A stretch of DNA of 38,987 bases from Blepharisma japonicum (Eukaryota; Ciliophora; Heterotrichea; Heterotrichida; Blepharismidae): assembly GCA_949751835.1 (NCBI GenBank), contig CATKHK010000161.1:1-38987 (forward strand), written 5' to 3'. Positions 10,648-20,096 of the stretch are shown here, in pieces (the first letter of the stretch is position 1; the number at the start of each line of letters is the position of its first letter). A model generated the notes under the pieces. It did no database searches. It had not been told where the DNA came from and was given only the letters and a program-made list of their open reading frames with translations. A program made the translations under genes and the position numbers.

Positions 10648-10874
10648 TAATAAATTACTAAAAATAAAAGATAATTCTTGCTTAATGCAAATTTTTATAA
10701 TTACTTTTATAAATATTTTGAATTATTTATAAGAAATCTTATAATTATTCCTTTTATTTAAAAATTAGCATAAAATCTTTCCATGATGGAATTATATTGT
10801 AAAATAATTTACAATGAAAACATGCTAGCTTAAAAATTACAAAATTTTCACTTATTGGCTTTTAGCACAAAAAT
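10648..10874. other. spacer after the plus-strand Kelch gene
   Basis: Very AT-rich; no ORF or repeat recognised before the array spacer resumes near 10875. Confidence 0.4.
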
Positions 10875-11216
10875 CATAATAAATTATTATCATTCCATCA
10901 AAAATGCAAATAAAGATTTCATTCAGCCTATCATAAAATGAGCTTGAAATTATTATCCTGCATAGAAAATGTTAAATTATCTATTTGAAATATAACGATG
11001 ATGTAACAACTTATAAAGAAAATATAATCATTCAAGACTAAACATTTGAAATTAAAAATTTGGCATTAATTTTTAAAATTTAACAATAAAATTAATTTTT
11101 AAATCAATATAATGTCGTGAACCCATTTAATAGCTTTGATTCTATTAATTAAAAAGCTCAATTATTTTAAATCACTTATTTTCTAAAGCAACACATTAGT
11201 CAAAAAAGCCTTTATG
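10875..11216. repeat. spacer repeat of the tandem array, copy 2
   Basis: Starts near AATAAATTATTATCATTCCA. It lacks the TA-bounded segment 3: the sequence goes directly from TTATTTTCTA to AAGCAACACATTAG at about 11184. It is therefore the empty-site reference for that element. Confidence 0.7.
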
Positions 11217-12044
11217 CTAGAGGGAATGAATTTCTTCTATTTCCTTTTTTTTAAAATCAAATTTAACGGTTTCTAGATGGTATGATAAAAAATATCAACA
11301 ATCTTTATAAAACGTTCTATATCAAGGCACTATTTTAAAATGTTTTCAATTTCAGTTTCCTATAATATTTCAATTAAAAGGACTATTGATCTCACTTTGA
11401 AATGTTCCTCCATAACCAAATAAGTATGCACAATTTTCATAACTGCAAAGCACTTTAATTGAATTATTTTTAAGATTCATGCAGCATACAGAAAAAGATA
11501 AGGTCAATAAATCAAATACTAAAATATCATCGTATGTTCACCCTGAAGCTAATATCATGCCGCTCAGAGAAGTACAAGTTGTTAGCTTAGACAAACCAGG
11601 ATTTTTCGTTAATTTCTCTCATTTTCCTTTAATTAGATTGAATCTCTCAAAAATGTCTACTCCAAAAAAATAGGCACAATGGTCATAATAAATTGAGAGA
11701 TCTCCAGTGCTTTGAGTTTCTCTGGATAGAAATTTTACATGAAAATTTTCATCAACTATAAAAGCAAGACCAGTCAAAGAATAACTAGAAACAAAGCCTT
11801 TTAGTGGCTCTAATAATAATGAAGTATCAATTAGCTTTCCGTTGCAAAAGAGTCTATTGCCTGGTAAAGAGCACGTTGATATAAGTTTTTTAATATAATA
11901 AGGAATTCGAAGATTGTGAGATGTTTTTTCCAATGTTTCAATATTCCATTCAATGATATTACAATACCCACCAATCACAAAAAGTTTGTACGATTCAATT
12001 TCATTCTCTTGGCTGTCTGGCAATAGATTTTCTAAAATTTTCAT
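11217..12044 (-). CDS. Kelch-like beta-propeller protein, A type (275 aa)
   Basis: This ORF is intact with TGA as Trp, from MKILENLLPDSQENEIESYK at 12044 to TAG at 11217. It has diverged from the other A copies in the first blade (CSLPGNRLFCNGKLIDTSLL), in the second (YYDHCAYFFGVDIFERFNLI) and in the strand after AYLF, where GYGGTFQSE replaces DFSGKVFQSE. The last blade reads CWYFLSYHLETVKFDFKKK. It shares HLE and CCMNLK features with the copy at 18315-19175, so these two are sister copies although not adjacent. That implies duplication of blocks larger than one unit. Confidence 0.86.
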
Positions 12045-12360
12045 ATTTTGATGAGAGTTTTATTATGCAAACTTTATTAACTAATAGCAGATTAAATTAT
12101 AGTGGCTTTTGATGAGTTTAATTGTTGATTTATTAATCATCAATCCTAAAAACGAAATGATTAAATTACTTACTCTACGTACTTAAGGTTTAATAGCTTC
12201 TTTAATTTTTTACTCAAAAATTTGCTAAATTTCTGTCATAAATCTCAATTTAATTGCTGAAAATTCATTAAATGGTCTCTCCTCAACTCTTGCCTTACCT
12301 CTCATTATGTTTTGACACGAATGAATAATAATTAACGAATAATTAATCAGCCCATTTATA
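12045..12360. repeat. A-type 5' flank repeat, copy 2
   Basis: Matches 7882-8160 closely, including the CATTATGTTTTGACACGAAT segment, then stops at CCCATTTATA. It is joined there directly to the middle of a B-type C-terminus (TAGTAATTTTGTTTGG). Compared with copy 1, about 0.35 kb is missing between two TA dinucleotides. Confidence 0.65.
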
Positions 12361-12918
12361 TAGTAATTTTGTTTGGTAGCAAAGAATAGAAACGGAGCAT
12401 AAAGAAAAAGACAAAGTCAATAAATCTAAAGCAAATACTTCGTCTCAATCATATCCTGTAACTAAAATCATATGATTCAAATATGTTGAAGAGCACCAAC
12501 CAGTGCTGCTTGGAGATTCTATAGTCTATTTATTATAGTAAACATTAATTAATCAAACCTCTCTATTTGTCCATCTCCACAAACATAGATATAGTTGTTA
12601 AAATAAGTTGCAGAACACTCAATATATGTAGTTTCTGAAGGAAGAATTCAGGGTTTATACTTCTCATCAATTATAAAAAGATTGTCACCCATGCCTTTTC
12701 AATTATTGCTACCACAACAAAAAAGTTATTATCTGGTAGAAGACATGCGCACGTTATATAACTAAATTTCTTCCCAGGAATGGATATTTCGAGATGATTT
12801 TCGTTTTAAGATTCAAGATTAAAGCATAGAGATCACAAAATATGCCTGCAAACCACATTAGTTTGAATGTTTCGATTTCATTGTCCTTGATATCTGGTAG
12901 ATTTTCCAAAATTTTCAT
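12361..12918 (-). pseudogene. chimeric Kelch pseudogene (C-type start, B-type end)
   Basis: From 12918 the minus strand reads MKILENLPDIKDNEIETFKL, like the intact gene at 26425-27210. It is frameshifted after about 35 codons (ALILNLKTKI, then TAA), with later landmarks (DNNFFVVVA, ATYFNNYIYVCGDGQIERFD) in changing frames. After RFD the sequence switches, through a short piece matching the left end of element 1 (TATAGTCTATTTATTATAG), to a B-type segment PSSTGWCSSTYLNHMILVTG. That segment is cut off inside the codons for CYQTKLL. It is thus a fusion of two subfamilies, both halves incomplete. It is a recombination product and cannot be a functional gene. Confidence 0.75.
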
Positions 12919-13059
12919 TATTAATTAAATAAATTATTTAAATGTTGGCTCGAAAGAATCAGGCTAATAAGAATATGAGTGGTTCTATTTATTATCTTTT
13001 CAGGGTTTAAATATTTTAACATGCAAAAAGGTTTTAACATTGTAGTTAGTCTCCTATGA
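12919..13059. other. spacer upstream of the chimeric pseudogene
   Basis: AT-rich; resembles no other block in the window that I can identify. Confidence 0.35.
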
Positions 13060-13297
13060 ATAATAAATTATTATCATTCCATCAAAAAAGCAAATAAAGA
13101 TTTCATTCAACCTATCATAAAATGAGCTTGAAATTATTATCCTGTATTGAAAATATTTAAATTATCTATTTGATCAAATATTTTTTAAATTGCAAGGAAA
13201 TAATGTCATAAAAACTTATAAAGAAAATGTAATCATTCAAGACCAAACATTTGAAATTATGAATTTGGCATTAATTCTTTAGATCAATATAATATCA

Positions 13298-13362
13298 TAA
13301 ACTCATTGAAATTTTTGATTCTAATTATTAAAAAGCAAAATTATTTTAAATCACTTATTTTC
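13298..13362. mobile_element. candidate TA-bounded 65 bp segment
   Basis: Present here, in AATATCATAAACTC through TTATTTTC. In copy 4 the flanks are joined as AATATTATAAGAGTTTGAG with one TA left. Whether it is an insertion or a deletion cannot be told. At this size and in DNA so rich in TA the boundaries could be coincidence. Confidence 0.3.
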
Positions 13363-13484
13363 TAAGAGTTTGAGAGTAGACGGAGAAATCTTAAAAAACA
13401 AAAGAAGAAATAAAATAATAAAATGGAGGACTTTTTATAACTAAAATTAATGAAATAATAAATAGATTAAGGACTTACTTGAAC
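13363..13484. mobile_element. candidate TA-bounded IES-like element 3, copy at 13.4 kb
   Basis: 122 bp, TAAGAGTTTGAGAGTAGACG to CTTGAAC then TA, homologous to 6906-7020 and missing from the spacer at 11.18 kb. Confidence 0.45.
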
Positions 13485-13583
13485 TAAAGCAACACATTAG
13501 TAAAAAAAGCGTTTATGTTAAGGGGTATGAACTTCTTCTATTTCCTTTTTTTTAAAATCAAATTTATAGATTGTTGAATATGT

Positions 13584-14345
13584 TTAAAAATACCAACAAT
13601 CTTTATAAAACGTTCTATGTCCAGGCGTCATTATAAGACATTTGAAATTTCAGTTTACTATAATATTTCAATCAAAAGGATTATTGATCTCACTTTGAAA
13701 TACTATGCCAGAAAAATCGAATAAGTATGCACAATTTTTATAACTGCAAAGAAATTTATTTGAAGTGAGTTTAAATTTCATGCGGCATTCAGAAAAAGAT
13801 AAGGTCAATAAATCAAATACTAAAATACAATCGTATGAATGCCCTGAAGCTAATATCATGCCGCTCAAAGAAGTACAAATACTTAGCTTAGAATAACTAG
13901 GATTTTGCATTAATTTCTCTCATTTTCCTTTAATAAGATTGAATCTCTCAATAATGTCTCCTCCAAAAATATAGACACAATTATCATAATAAATTGAGAG
14001 AAGCTCAATGCCTGGAGTTCCTCTGGGTAGAATTTTTACGTTATAATTTTCATCAACTATAAAAGTAAGACCAGTCAAAGAAAAACGAGAAAGCCTTTTC
14101 CGTATCATTAATGATAATGAATTATGCTCACGATTTCCGTAACAAAAGAGTCTATTGCCTGGTAAAGAACACATTGATATATTTCTATCAATATTTTCAG
14201 GAAGTGGAAGCATGTGAGCTGTTTTTTTCAATGTTTCAAGATTACATTCAATGAGATCATAAGACCCATCATAAAACCAAAAAAGTTTGTACGATTCAAT
14301 TTCATATTCTTGGCTGCGTGGCAATAAATTCTCTAAAATTTTCAT
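13584..14345 (-). CDS. Kelch-like protein, A type, prematurely stopped (253 aa)
   Basis: It opens at MKILENLLPRSQEYEIESYK (14345) and reads through all but the last blade. At 13584-13586 the codon that is TTA in sister copies is TAA, directly after CWYF, so the product loses about 22 residues including the final YKFDFKKK strand. The lost tail is still readable down to the ancestral TAA at 13518, so the change is recent. Other landmarks are intact: CSLPGNRLFCYGNREHNS, YYDNCVYIFGGDIIERFNLI, GMILASGHSYDCILVFDLL and AYLFDFSGIVFQSEINNPFD. A propeller lacking its closing strand may not fold, so this may be a young pseudogene. Confidence 0.75.
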
Positions 14346-14719
14346 ATTTTGTTGAGAGTATTATTATACAAACTTTATTAACTAATAGCAGATTAAATTA
14401 TATTGGCTTTTGACGAGTTTAATTGTTGATTTATTAAACATCAATCCTAAAAACGAAATGATTAAATTACTTATTCCACATACTTAAGGTTTAATAGCTT
14501 CTTTGATTTCTTGCTCAAAAATTTGCTAAATTTCTGTCATGAATCTCAATTTATTTGTTGAAAATCCATTAAATAGTCTCTCCTCAACTCTTGCCTTAGA
14601 TTTTTATATTTAAATAATTTAAATTTAGATTTGTAGAATCCGAAATTAATATAAAAAATTCTTTTAGTTTATATTTAAAAACCTTATCATTCGCTTAAAT
14701 ATTTCAAGTCAAAACCTCT
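14346..14719. repeat. A-type 5' flank repeat, copy 3
   Basis: Same block as 7882-8268 but without the CATTATGTTTTGACACGAAT segment: CTCTTGCCTTAG joins directly to ATTTTTATATTTAAATAATT. Confidence 0.7.
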
Positions 14720-15121
14720 TTAAGATGTAGCAGGCAAATTAATATTTATAATCTTCTTTTTCTCTAAATCAAATTTCAGAATTTGTAAAACTCCAGTTAA
14801 AAAATATCATGCTTTATTATAAAGAGCCTTTCGTTCACTAATCCTTACTCCTTCTGAATTATTAAAATTTCCTATAATATTCTAATTAAAAGGGTTATTT
14901 TTATAACTTTCAAAAATTTTCCCAGTAAATTCAATTAAATAAGCTGAATCTTCAAAATTGCATAGTAATTTTGTTCGGTAGCAAAGAATAGAAACGGAGC
15001 ATAAAGAAAAAGACAAAGTCAATAAATCTAAAGCAAATACTTCGTCTCAATCATATCCTGTAACTAAAATCATATGATTCAAATATGTTGAAGAGCAACA
15101 GCCAGTGCTACTTGGAAACTA

Positions 15122-15253
15122 TATAGTCTATTTTTTATTTTTGTATTTAGTTTTTTTACTATTAAATATTATTGCATATTCAATTATAGTTTCTTCCACA
15201 TCTAAACAAATTAAAAAATGCCAGTCATTATCTGTTTAAATCTCTATAAGCTA
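15122..15253. mobile_element. candidate IES-like element 1, copy at 15.1 kb (132 bp)
   Basis: Starts TATAGTCTATTTTTTATTTT, ends CTCTATAAGCTA before TATCAA. Slightly shorter than the other copies because of internal losses around TATAGTTTCTTCC. Same TA and same codon as in the other three B copies. Confidence 0.7.
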
Positions 15254-15276
15254 TATCAATTTTTCCCATCTTCACT

Positions 15277-15346
15277 TACCTTTATATTATAAATTATATT
15301 TCTTATTTAATTGTTTTTTAAATGAATAATAACTACAAAAAACGTA
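15277..15346. mobile_element. candidate IES-like element 2, copy at 15.3 kb (70 bp)
   Basis: TACCTTTATATTATAAATTA to ACAAAAAACGTA, then TA. The empty site CTTCACTTAACTAGAT is seen in the homologous positions at 8.83 and 17.77 kb. Taking out 70 bp TA-to-TA restores the codons Leu-Val-Lys-Trp-Arg-Trp. Confidence 0.65.
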
Positions 15347-15696
15347 TAACTAGATCGCATCTTTCCACAATACTACCTCCAAAAATATAAACACTATCTT
15401 TATAATAAGTTCCAAAACATCCAAGCCTACGTTTCCCTTTAGGGAGAATTTGAATATCATATTTTTATTGATAATAAAATTAATACCTCTTTTATCTCCA
15501 TATCATATTATATTCCTATAGCAAAATAGTTTATTGCCTGGCAATTGACAAATGCAAATTCTTTCGTCCCGAGTTTCAGGAAACAATCTATGAAGGGTTT
15601 CCTCCAAAGTCTCAATGTCAATTTCTATTAGATCTAAGGAGTCATCATAAAATCAACTAATTTTGGATGTTTTGATTTCGCTTTCTTGATTGCATC

Positions 15697-16060
15697 AAAA
15701 AACAAATAAAGATTTCATTCAGCCTGTCATAAAATAGGATTGAAATTATTATCCTGTATTGAAAATATTTAAATTATCTCTATTTGATCAAGTATTTTTA
15801 AATTGCAAGGAAATAATGTCATAAAAACTTATAAAGAAATATAATTATTCAAGAGCAAAACATTTGAAATTAAAAATTTGCCATTAATTCTTTATATCAA
15901 TATAATATTATAAGAGTTTGAGAGTAGACGGAGAAATCTTAAAAAAAAGAAGAAATAAAATAATAAAATGGATAGCTTTTTATAAATAAAATTAATGAAA
16001 TAATAAATAGATTAAGGACTTACTTGAATTAAAGACAAGTTAGTCAAAAAAGCGTTTATG
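15697..16060. repeat. spacer repeat of the tandem array, copy 4
   Basis: Begins directly at the truncated 5' end of the preceding B pseudogene (TTGCATCAAAAAACAAATAA), marking a duplication junction. It lacks the 65 bp segment of copy 3 but keeps element 3 at 15911-16029. Confidence 0.7.
15911..16029. mobile_element. candidate TA-bounded IES-like element 3, copy at 15.9 kb
   Basis: 119 bp, same ends as the copies at 6.9 and 13.4 kb; the right flank is TTAAAGACAAGTTAG. Confidence 0.4.
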
Positions 16061-16885
16061 TTAAAGGGTATGAATTTCTTCTATTTCCTTTTTTTTAAAA
16101 TCAAATTGATAGATTGTTGAAAATGCTAAAAAATACCAACAATCTTTATAAAATGTTCTATGTCCAGGCGTCATTTTAAGATTTTTTAAATTTCAGCTTA
16201 CTATAATATTTCAATCAAAAGGATTATTGATCTCGCTTTGAAATACTTGGCCAGAACCGAATAAGTATGCACAATTTTCATAACTGCAAAGAAATTTATT
16301 TGAATTGAATTTAAATTTCATGAAGTACACAGAAAAAGATAAGGTTAATAAATCAAATACTAAAATACCATCATATGAATATCCTGAAGCTAATATCATG
16401 TCGCTCAAAGAAGTACAAGTACTTAGCTTAGGATAACCAGGATTTTTCCTTAATTTCTCTCATTTTCCTTTAATAAGATTGAATCTCTCAATAATGCTTC
16501 CTCCAATAATATAGACACAATTATCATAATAAATTGAGAGAAGTTCAATGCCTGGAGTTCCTCTGGGTAGAAGTGCTACATGATAATTTTCATCAACTAT
16601 AAAAGTAATGCCAGTCAAAGAAGACCTAGAAAATCCTTGCATTAGTATTAATGATATTGAATTATGCTCACAGTTTCCGTAGCAAAAGAGTCTATTGCCC
16701 GGTAAAGAACACATTGATATATTTCTATCAATATTTTCAGGAAGTGAAAGCTTGTGAGCTGTTTTGTTCAATGTCTCAAGATTACATTCAATTAGATCAC
16801 AAGACCTATCAACAAATCAAAAAAGTTTGTACAATTCAATTTCATTCTCTTGGCTGCCTGGCAATAAATTTTCTAAAATTTTCAT
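16061..16885 (-). CDS. Kelch-like beta-propeller protein, A type (274 aa)
   Basis: This ORF is intact with TGA as Trp, from MKILENLLPGSQENEIELYK at 16885 to TAA at 16061. Landmarks: LFWFVDRSCDLIECNLETLN, CSLPGNRLFCYGNCEHNS, LTGITFIVDENYHVALL, YYDNCVYIIGGSIIERFNLI, DMILASGYSYDGILVFDLL, AYLFGSGQVFQSEINNPFD and CWYFLAFSTIYQFDFKKK. A small in-frame deletion has turned the usual AYLFDFSGKVFQ into AYLFGSGQVFQ without breaking the frame. This suggests that coding capacity has been kept under selection while the neighbouring B copies decayed. Confidence 0.86.
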
Positions 16886-17224
16886 ATTTTGATGAGAGTT
16901 TTATTATTAAAACTGTATTAACTAATAGCAGATTAAATTATAGTGGCTTTTGAGAGTTTAATTGCTGATTTATTAAACATCAATCCTAAAAATGAAATGA
17001 TTAAATTACTTATTCCACATACTTAAGGTTTAATAGCTGCTTTGATTTCTTACTCAAAAATTTGCTAAATTTCTGTCATGAATCTCAATTTAAAAGTATA
17101 AATTAGATTTTTATATTTAAATAATTTAAATTTAGACTATTAAAACCAAAATTAATATTAAAATTCTTTTAGTTTATATTTAAAAGCTTTAGCATTCGTT
17201 TAAATATTTTAAATCAAAACCTCT
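16886..17224. repeat. A-type 5' flank repeat, copy 4
   Basis: Same block as at 14346-14719, with a shortened middle (TCTCAATTTAAAAGTATAAA replaces the CTCTTGCC region). Confidence 0.65.
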
Positions 17225-17890
17225 TTAAGATGTAACAGGCAAATTAATATTTATGATTTGTGTTTTCTCTAAGTCAAATTTCAGAATTTGTGAATCTCCA
17301 GTTAAAAAATATCATGCTTTATTATAAAGAGCCTTTCGTTCACTAATCCTTACTCCTTCTAAACTATTAAAATTTCCTATAATATTCCAATAAAAGGATT
17401 ATTTTTATCACTTTCAAAAATTTTCCCAGTAAATTCAATTAAATAAGCTGAATCTTCAAAATTGCATAGTAATTTTCGGTAGCAAAGAATAGAAACGGAG
17501 CATAAAGAAAAGGACAAAGTGAATAAATCCAAAGCAAATACTTTGTCATATCCTGTAACTAAAATCATATGATTCAAATATGTTGAAGAGCAACAGTGCT
17601 ACTTGGAAACTCTATAGTCTATTTTTTATTTTTGTATTTAGTTTTTTTACTACTAAATATTATTGCATATTCAAGTAGTTTTTTTGACTTCTCCACATCT
17701 AAACAAATTAATAAATGCCAGTTATTATCTGTTTAAATCTCTATAAGCTATATCAATTTTTCCCATCTTCACTTAACTAGATAAAATCTTTCTACAATGC
17801 TACCTCCAAAAATATAAATACTATCTTTATAATAAGTTCCAAAACATCCAAGCCTACGTTTCCCTTTAGGGAGAATTTGAATATCATAAT
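17225..17890 (-). pseudogene. B-type Kelch pseudogene, 5'-truncated, with inserted element
   Basis: Begins at YDIQILPKGKRRLGCFGTYY, cut at about 17890 by the spacer repeat, and runs to TAA 17225. Element 1 lies at 17613-17750; the element 2 site is empty. Two further lesions are a 4-base deletion in the SSTGCCSSTYLN segment (about 17593, shared with the 20 kb copy) and a 1-base loss in NPFNWNIIG (about 17391), giving NPFIGIL then TAG. The shared 4-base deletion shows this copy and the 20 kb copy descend from one already broken ancestor. Confidence 0.75.
17613..17750. mobile_element. candidate IES-like element 1, copy at 17.6 kb (138 bp)
   Basis: CTC|TATAGTCTATTTTTTATT at the left, ATAAGCTA|TATCAATTTT at the right. 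The join CTC+TATCAA restores Lys-Leu-Ile-Glu-Phe on the minus strand at this point, although the copy is broken elsewhere. Confidence 0.7.
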
Positions 17891-18314
17891 AAATTATTAT
17901 GATTCCATCAAAAATACAAATAAAGATTTCATTCAACCTATCATAAAATGAGCTTGAAATTATTATCCTGCATTGAAAATGTTTAAATTATCTATTTGAA
18001 ATATAACAATGACATAAAAACTTATAAAGAAATATAATCATTCAAGATCAAACATTTGGAATTAAAAAAATTTGGCATTAATTCTTTAAAATTTAACAAT
18101 AGAAATTAATTTTTTAAATCAATATAATGTCGTGAACTAATTTAATAACTTTGATTCTATTAATTAAAAAGCTTATTTATTTTAAATCACTTATTTTCTA
18201 AGAGTTTGAGAGTAGATGGAGAAATCTAAAAAAATAAAGAAAAAATAAAATTATAAAATAGATTACTTTTTGTGACTAAAATCAATTAATAAATAGATTA
18301 AGGACTTACTTGAA
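17887..18314. repeat. spacer repeat of the tandem array, copy 5
   Basis: Starts AATAAATTATTATGATTCCA immediately at the truncated B pseudogene. Contains a homologue of element 3 from about 18200 (CTAAGAGTTTGAGAGTAGAT) to about 18314 (CTTGAACTAAAG). Confidence 0.7.
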
Positions 18315-19175
18315 CTAAAGCACCACATTAGTCAAAAAGCCTTTATGTTGAAGGGGATTAACTACTTCTATTTCCTTTTTTTTAAAATCAAATTTAACGA
18401 TTTCTAGATGATATGTTAAAAAATATCAACAATCTTTATAAAACGTTCTATGTCCACGTGTTATTACAACATCGTTTAAATTTCAGTTTCCTATAGTATT
18501 TCAATTAAAAGGACTATTGATCTCGCTTTGAAATACTTTGCCAGAAAAATCGAATAAGTATGCACAATTTTCATAACTACAAAGCAATTTAATTGAATTG
18601 CATTTAAGATTCATGCAGCATACAGAAAAAGATAAGGCCAATAAGTCAAATACTAAAATATCATCGTATGTTCACCCTGAAGCTAATATCATGCCGCTCA
18701 AAGAAGTACAAGTACTTAGATTAGAAGAACCAGGAAATTTCGATAATTTCTCTCATTTTCCTTTAATTAGATTGAATCTCTCAGTAATGTCTCCTCCAAA
18801 AATATAGACACAATTGTCATAATAAATTGAGTGAATATTAGTGCTTTGAGTTGATTCGGATAGAAATTTTACATGATAATTTTCATCAACTATAAAAGTA
18901 ATACCAGCCAAAGAACAACCAGAGCAGCCTTTCTGTAGCCTTAATAATAGTGAATTATCCTCACATTTTCCGATGCAAAAGAGTTTATTGCCTGGCAAAA
19001 GACACGTTGATATAATTCTATAAAAATATTCAGGAAGTGGAAGCATGCGAGTTGTTTTTTTCAATGTTTCAAGATTATATTCAATGAGATCACAATTCGA
19101 ATCAAACAAAGAAATTTTGGATAATTCAATTTCATTCTCTTGGCTACCTGGCAATAGATTTTCTAAAATTTTCAT
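18315..19175 (-). CDS. Kelch-like beta-propeller protein, A type with extended C-terminus (286 aa)
   Basis: This ORF is intact with TGA as Trp, from MKILENLLPGSQENEIELSK at 19175. The ancestral stop after the last blade is lost: where sister copies end HTP or HSL, this one reads NPLQHKGFLTNVVL and stops at TAG 18315. The product is thus about ten residues longer, encoded by former spacer DNA. Landmarks: CLLPGNKLFCIGKCEDNS, AGITFIVDENYHVKFL, YYDNCVYIFGGDITERFNLI, GMILASGWTYDDILVFDLL, AYLFDFSGKVFQSEINSPFN and CWYFLTYHLEIVKFDFKKK. It is closest to the copy at 11217-12044. Confidence 0.85.
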
Positions 19176-19536
19176 ATTTTGATGAGAGTTTTATTATGCA
19201 AACTTTATTAACTAATAGCAGATTAAATTATAGTGGCTTTGACGAGTTTAATTGTTGATTTATTAAACATCAATCCTAAAAACGAAATGGTTAAATTACT
19301 TACTCCACATACTTAAGGTTTAATAGCTTCTTTGATTTTTTACTCAAAAATTTGCTAAATTTCTGTCATGAATCTCAATTTAATTGCTGAAAATCCATTA
19401 AATGGCCTCAACTCTTAGATTTGTATATTTAAATAATTTAAATTTAGATTATTAGAATCCAAAATTAATATTAAAAATTCTTTTAGTTATATTTAAAAGC
19501 TTTAGCACTCCTTAAATATTTTAAGTCAAAACCTCT
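19176..19536. repeat. A-type 5' flank repeat, copy 5
   Basis: Same block as the other A flanks; shortened around AAATGGCCTCAACTCTTAGA. Confidence 0.65.
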
Positions 19537-19934
19537 TTAAGTTGTATAAGGCAAATTAATATTTAAGATCTGTTTTTTCTCTAAGTCAAATTTCAGAATT
19601 CGTGAACCTCCAATTAAAAAATATCATGCTTTATTATAAAGAACCTTTCGTTCACTAATCCTTTCTCCTTCTGAATTATTAAAATTTCCTATAAGATTCC
19701 AATTAAAAGGGTTACTTTTATCACTTTCAAAAATTTTCCCAGTTAATTCAATTAAATAAGCTGAATCTTCAAAATTGCATAGTAATTTTGTTCGGTAGGG
19801 AAGAACAGAAACGGAGCATAAAGAAAAGGACAAAGTGAATAAATCTAAAGCAAATACTTTATCTCAATCATATCCAGTAACTAAAATCATATGATTCAAA
19901 TATGTTGAAGAGCAACAGTGCTACTTGGAAACTC

Positions 19935-20073
19935 TATAGTCTATTTTTTATTTTTGTATTTAGTTTTTTTACTACTAAATATTATTGCATATTCAAGTAT
20001 AGGTTTTTGACTTCTCCACATCTAAACAAATTAAAAAATGCCAGTTATTATCTGTTTAAATCTCTATAAGCTA
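19935..20073. mobile_element. candidate IES-like element 1, copy at 20.0 kb (139 bp)
   Basis: TATAGTCTATTTTTTATTTT to CTCTATAAGCTA, then TATCAA. Same insertion TA as the other copies; longest version. Confidence 0.7.
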
Positions 20074-20096
20074 TATCAATTTTTCCCATCTTCACT

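Larger units (their letters stand above)
13060..13517. repeat. spacer repeat of the tandem array, copy 3
   Basis: Starts AATAAATTATTATCATTCCA. Contains TA-bounded element 3 (13363-13484) and, immediately before it, a 65 bp TA-to-TA segment (13298-13362) that is absent from copy 4. Confidence 0.7.
14720..15695 (-). pseudogene. B-type Kelch pseudogene with two inserted elements
   Basis: Nearly full length but lacking the MKILEN start: homology begins at NQESEIKTSKISWFYDD and is joined at 15695 to the array spacer. Defects: one base lost in the NKN-YDIQIL segment (about 15460), element 2 at 15277-15346, element 1 at 15122-15253, and a C-to-A change beside element 1. That change would leave Leu-Ile-stop after precise excision. 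The C-terminal part (HMILVTGYDWDEVFALDLL to AWYFLTGVLQILKFDLEKK, TAA at 14720) is otherwise well preserved, apart from a TAG in place of the Trp codon before NIIGNF (about 14882). Confidence 0.75.

Noticed and set aside
16651-16953. Plus-strand ORF of 100 codons
   Set aside because: It lies antisense to the intact A-type Kelch gene at 16061-16885, and its composition fits a shadow. The same applies to the plus-strand ORFs at 4727, 11479 and 18598.
8670-20073. Element 1 as a spliceosomal intron
   Set aside because: On the coding (minus) strand it begins TATAGC and ends ACTATA, not GT...AG. It is far longer than the ~15 nt introns known in heterotrichs, and it is absent at the same site in intact paralogues.
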